Positions 6,743 to 9,810 of a stretch of 9,810 nt of DNA are shown here, piece by piece. Source of the stretch: Granulosicoccaceae bacterium (lineage in GTDB: Bacteria > Pseudomonadota > Gammaproteobacteria > DAOVJZ01); the NCBI GenBank assembly GCA_030632035.1, contig DAOVJZ010000042.1:1-9810 (forward strand), given 5' to 3'. Within the stretch, counting starts at the first letter, position 1; each line of letters begins with the position of its first letter. Position numbers and translations under genes: made by a program. The notes below the pieces were generated by a model. That model was not told the DNA's origin and searched no databases. It saw only the letters and a list, made by a program, of their open reading frames with translations.

Positions 6743-9130
6743 TCAATCCACTTTCCCAAGTTCAATGGTTGTACCCGAAACACCTAATGATGCTGTTTCA
6801 TTCATCGCATCGGGAATCAACACACAGTTATCTGGAATGCGTTCATCAATTTCCAGCGGCAATTCGACTTCTTCATCACTGTGCCGGGCGATTACCCTGC
6901 CCTCGTTAGCGACACCACTTCTTTCGGCTGTCAGTCTATTTAAATAAACAGCGGCCTGACGTGCATCAGCCGTTTTCTGTAAAGGGATTGCTCTTCTTAC
7001 CAGACTATCTGTTGAATACGCGGGCACATCGGCAATACGAATTAATGCGCTATTTTCAGATATACGTTCAGTAACAAACTTGTTCATTGTATTAACTGGT
7101 GTGACTTCACCAATTTCTGTGCGCACTTCTTCAAGTACTTGTTCCGAAGACACATATTCAAAACCATCCACCTCAAGCAAGTTGCCCATAACACGCAATA
7201 CTTTCCAGCCAGGTCTGGCCATTGCAAATGGTTCAACACTGCCAGCAAAACTCTGCCAATTACCTTCGGCATTGACATAGGTGCCCGAAGTTTCGCCAAA
7301 TGTACCTATTGGTAACAGCACGTGTGCATATTCACGCATGGTATCTGTTACATAAGAAGTCAGCGACACAACAAAATCAGCACCACCTAATGATTGAATG
7401 GCCTTTTCTGAATCTGCGCAATCCAGTTCGGGTTCAATACCCATCAGCATATAGGCATTACGTGGCTCGTCGAACATTTCTTGTGTATTCATTCCGCCAG
7501 AATCATTCGCATTGGAACTATTAATTTTGGCACCAACACCTCGATGCGGCGTCATACCCGCCAAACTGGCTCCGGCTGTATTGGCTCCATCAGAAAGATA
7601 ACCAAAACTGGCACCCGACAAGCGCGCTGCTTCACTTGCCAAAGCACGCAATGTTGCAAAATGCGGGTGTGCCATTGCCTGGCTACCTAAAAGAATGCTG
7701 GCATTTTCGGCACTCGATAGATGTTCAGCAATGGCGCGGTGTGACTCATTCACTTCAACACCTGTTGTTAATTCCTTGATACTGCTATCAGGGGATGTAC
7801 CTGTTTTTTCTGACAGGGCATTTACGATGCTTGCCAATGCAATCACCATACCGGCCGGGCTAGCGGTTATCTTTTCTTCAATATCAAAGTGCATCGCATA
7901 ATCTGCCTGATTGATCAGCATCACCTTACCACCGTACCGATATGCTTGATGCAAACGATGTGCAGCAATCGGTTGTTCCTTGCGTACGTTGGAGCCAATC
8001 AATAATGCAGCATTTGTTTTTCCCAATGATTCAATAGACTGCCCTAACCATGGGAATGCAGGCGCATGATCCTGATCAGAAAAATCAATCTGACGCAAAC
8101 GGTGATCAATATTGTGACATCCAACAGCGCGCGCGATCTTTTGTAATAAATAAAGTTCTTCCAGTGTACTGTTAGGTGAAGCCAGTACACCCAGATTTTC
8201 ACCACCACGTTTAACTGCATTCTGGATGCCTGTTACCGCCACTTCCAGTGCGGTATTCCAGTCAGTTTCATGCAAGATGCCATCTTTACGAATCATGGGC
8301 GCTTTTAGTCGATCATCACTGTAAATACCGGTGTAACTGAATCGATCACGATCTGAAATCCAGACTTCGTTAATAGCTTCGTTTTCTTTTGGTACAACGC
8401 GCACGACTTTGGCATCGCGTGTATGTACATGCAGATGCACATTCGAGCCAATACAATCATGAGGCGCAATACTATTGGTCTGCATCATTTCCCATGAACG
8501 TGCGCCAAAACGGAATGGTTTTGAAGTCAGTGCGCCAACAGGACACAGGTCAATCACGTTGCCTGACATTTCTGAATCAACACTTTTTTCTATATAGGTA
8601 CCAATCACAGTATGTTCACCACGACCAGTCGCACCCATTTCACGAATGCCGGCAATTTCCTGACCAAAACGCACACAGCGAGTACAGTGAATACAACGTG
8701 TCATTTCGGTTGCAATCAATGGGCCCAAATCCTTATCCGGCACAACACGTTTATTTTCCTTATAGTGTGACTCACAACCACCATAACCCATGGCCACATC
8801 CTGTAATTCACACTCTCCACCCTGATCGCAAATTGGGCAATCCAGCGGATGATTAATAAGCAAGAATTCCATCACGTTTTTCTGTGCAGAAATCGCTTTC
8901 GGTGAACGGGTAAATACCTTCATGCCATCTGTTACCGGTGTTGCACAAGCCGGTAATGGCTTTGGTGCCTTTTCAACTTCAACCAGACACATACGACAGT
9001 TGGCCGCGATAGATAATTTATTGTGATAACAGAAACGCGGAATAGTAACACCAGCCTGATCAGCGGCCTCGATGACCATACTGCCTGCCTCGACTTCGAT
9101 ACTCTGTCCGTTTATTTCAATTGTTGCCAT
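6743..9130 (-). CDS. nuoG: NADH-quinone oxidoreductase subunit G (iron-sulfur)
   Basis: NuoG is the largest peripheral-arm subunit and carries the electron relay from NuoF. N-terminal ligands are complete: 2Fe-2S N1b at Cys34, 45, 48, 62; N5 with His94, Cys98, 101, 107 (HPLDCPICDQGGEC); N4 at Cys146, 149, 152 and 196. In the region after about 220 only Cys226 remains (HDCIGSNVHLH), so the extra N7 cluster of E. coli NuoG is absent. The remainder, about 220-795, is the molybdopterin-oxidoreductase-like domain, which in complex I is not catalytic; GTFGETSGTYVNAEGNWQ is its clearest family segment. At 795 residues it is shorter than E. coli (about 908), as in N7-less homologues. It begins one base after the nuoF stop. 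Confidence 0.98.
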   Translation of the reverse strand: MATIEINGQSIEVEAGSMVIEAADQAGVTIPRFCYHNKLSIAANCRMCLVEVEKAPKPLPACATPVTDGMKVFTRSPKAISAQKNVMEFLLINHPLDCPICDQGGECELQDVAMGYGGCESHYKENKRVVPDKDLGPLIATEMTRCIHCTRCVRFGQEIAGIREMGATGRGEHTVIGTYIEKSVDSEMSGNVIDLCPVGALTSKPFRFGARSWEMMQTNSIAPHDCIGSNVHLHVHTRDAKVVRVVPKENEAINEVWISDRDRFSYTGIYSDDRLKAPMIRKDGILHETDWNTALEVAVTGIQNAVKRGGENLGVLASPNSTLEELYLLQKIARAVGCHNIDHRLRQIDFSDQDHAPAFPWLGQSIESLGKTNAALLIGSNVRKEQPIAAHRLHQAYRYGGKVMLINQADYAMHFDIEEKITASPAGMVIALASIVNALSEKTGTSPDSSIKELTTGVEVNESHRAIAEHLSSAENASILLGSQAMAHPHFATLRALASEAARLSGASFGYLSDGANTAGASLAGMTPHRGVGAKINSSNANDSGGMNTQEMFDEPRNAYMLMGIEPELDCADSEKAIQSLGGADFVVSLTSYVTDTMREYAHVLLPIGTFGETSGTYVNAEGNWQSFAGSVEPFAMARPGWKVLRVMGNLLEVDGFEYVSSEQVLEEVRTEIGEVTPVNTMNKFVTERISENSALIRIADVPAYSTDSLVRRAIPLQKTADARQAAVYLNRLTAERSGVANEGRVIARHSDEEVELPLEIDERIPDNCVLIPDAMNETASLGVSGTTIELGKVD

Positions 9131-9131
9131 T

Positions 9132-9810
9132 TCAGGTATTACCTACCATGCATTTCTTGTGTTCAATGTGATATTCAAATTCGTGACGGTAATGTTTCAG
9201 GAATGCCTGCACTGGCATAGCCGCGGCATCGCCCAATGCGCAAATAGTGTGACCACCAATTTGTCCAGCAACCTTATCCAGTAAATCCAGATCTTCAGGA
9301 CGGCCTTCGCCATGCTCAATACGATGCACAACTTTGGCCAACCAACCTGTGCCTTCACGACAAGGCGTGCACTGACCGCAGGATTCTTCAAAATAAAAAT
9401 GAGACAAACGTGCCAGTGCCTTCACCATGCAAACCGTTTCATCCATCACGATGACCGAACCGGCACCCAGCATGGAGCCGGCCTTGGCGATAGAGTCATA
9501 ATCCATATCAACTTCCATCATCTGCTCACCTGGAATAACAGGCACAGATGAACCACCGGGGATCACGGCTTTCAATTGATGTCCATCACGTACGCCACCG
9601 GCCATTTCAAGTAATTTGGCAAAGGGTGTGCCGAGTGAGACTTCAAAGTTACCGGGATTATTGACATGGCCAGAAACAGAAAACAGCTTGGTGCCGCCAT
9701 TATTTGGTTTACCCAAATCCTGAAACCACTGTCCACCGTTACGCAAGATTGCGGGAACAGAAGCAAGGCTTTCTGTGTTGTTGATAGTTGTCGGGCGACC
9801 ATACAAACCG
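9132..9810 (-). CDS. nuoF: NADH-quinone oxidoreductase subunit F, C-terminal part
   Basis: NuoF binds NADH and FMN and starts electron transfer in complex I. About 226 codons are visible, the C-terminal half of a protein of roughly 430. The reading frame is open to the right edge. A TTG at 9806-9804 is an internal Leu codon in the conserved GLYGRPTTINNTESLASVP, not a start. The N3 4Fe-4S motif ESCGQCTPCREGTGWL is present; counting from that Leu, the ligands are Cys143, 146, 149 and the distant Cys189 in HTICALGDAAAMPVQ. The NADH/FMN-binding N-terminal part is outside the window. The TGA lies one base before the nuoG ATG. Confidence 0.97.
   Translation of the reverse strand, partial: GLYGRPTTINNTESLASVPAILRNGGQWFQDLGKPNNGGTKLFSVSGHVNNPGNFEVSLGTPFAKLLEMAGGVRDGHQLKAVIPGGSSVPVIPGEQMMEVDMDYDSIAKAGSMLGAGSVIVMDETVCMVKALARLSHFYFEESCGQCTPCREGTGWLAKVVHRIEHGEGRPEDLDLLDKVAGQIGGHTICALGDAAAMPVQAFLKHYRHEFEYHIEHKKCMVGNT

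Noticed and set aside
8389..8856. 155-codon plus-strand open frame within nuoG
   Set aside because: It is antisense to the conserved iron-sulfur region of NuoG. The His/Tyr/Gln-rich composition is what reverse reading of that gene gives, and there is no domain signal.
9572..9802. Start of a separate gene near the right edge
   Set aside because: It is an out-of-frame reading of nuoF, whose real frame with the N3 motif stays open through the edge.

Overview
The window holds the distal part of a bacterial respiratory complex I (NADH:quinone oxidoreductase, NDH-1) operon. It reads entirely on the minus strand in the order nuoF (3' part), G, H, I, J, K, L, M, one inserted gene, nuoN (5' part). 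Both window edges cut genes: nuoF at the right and nuoN at the left. nuoA-E would be expected beyond the right edge. No RNA gene, CRISPR array, classical insertion sequence or plus-strand gene was found.

The organism is most likely a beta- or gammaproteobacterium of moderate-to-low GC. The NuoI sequence, the 795-residue NuoG without ligands for the extra N7 cluster, and the gene order all fit the Beta/Gammaproteobacteria (mitochondrial-like) type rather than the E. coli type. I cannot name a genus.

Layout. Bases 9132-9810 (NuoF) and 6743-9130 (NuoG) encode the electron-input module: the N3, N1b, N4 and N5 iron-sulfur ligands are visible. NuoI (5145-5633) carries the two ferredoxin-type clusters N6a and N6b leading to quinone. 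NuoH (5630-6739) forms the membrane side of the quinone site. NuoJ, K, L, M and N form the proton-pumping arm, with the key buried Glu, Lys and His residues present. The genes are packed tightly (gaps of 1, 3, 5, 11 and 16 bases and two 4-base ATGA overlaps), so one cotranscribed, translationally coupled unit is the natural reading.

The exception is the 464-base nuoM-nuoN gap (258-721). It holds a 121-codon gene for a DUF559/Vsr-like PD-(D/E)XK nuclease, in operon orientation. It is bracketed by two inverted copies of a 33-base GC-rich hairpin repeat (31/33 identical). The upstream copy supplies the gene's Shine-Dalgarno sequence. The downstream copy is translated in frame as exactly 11 C-terminal codons. 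The gene body is clearly more AT-rich than the nuo genes. I read 296-695 as a small repeat-nuclease unit inserted in the operon, analogous in layout to REP/RAYT units but with a different enzyme family. This is the part of the window most worth following up.
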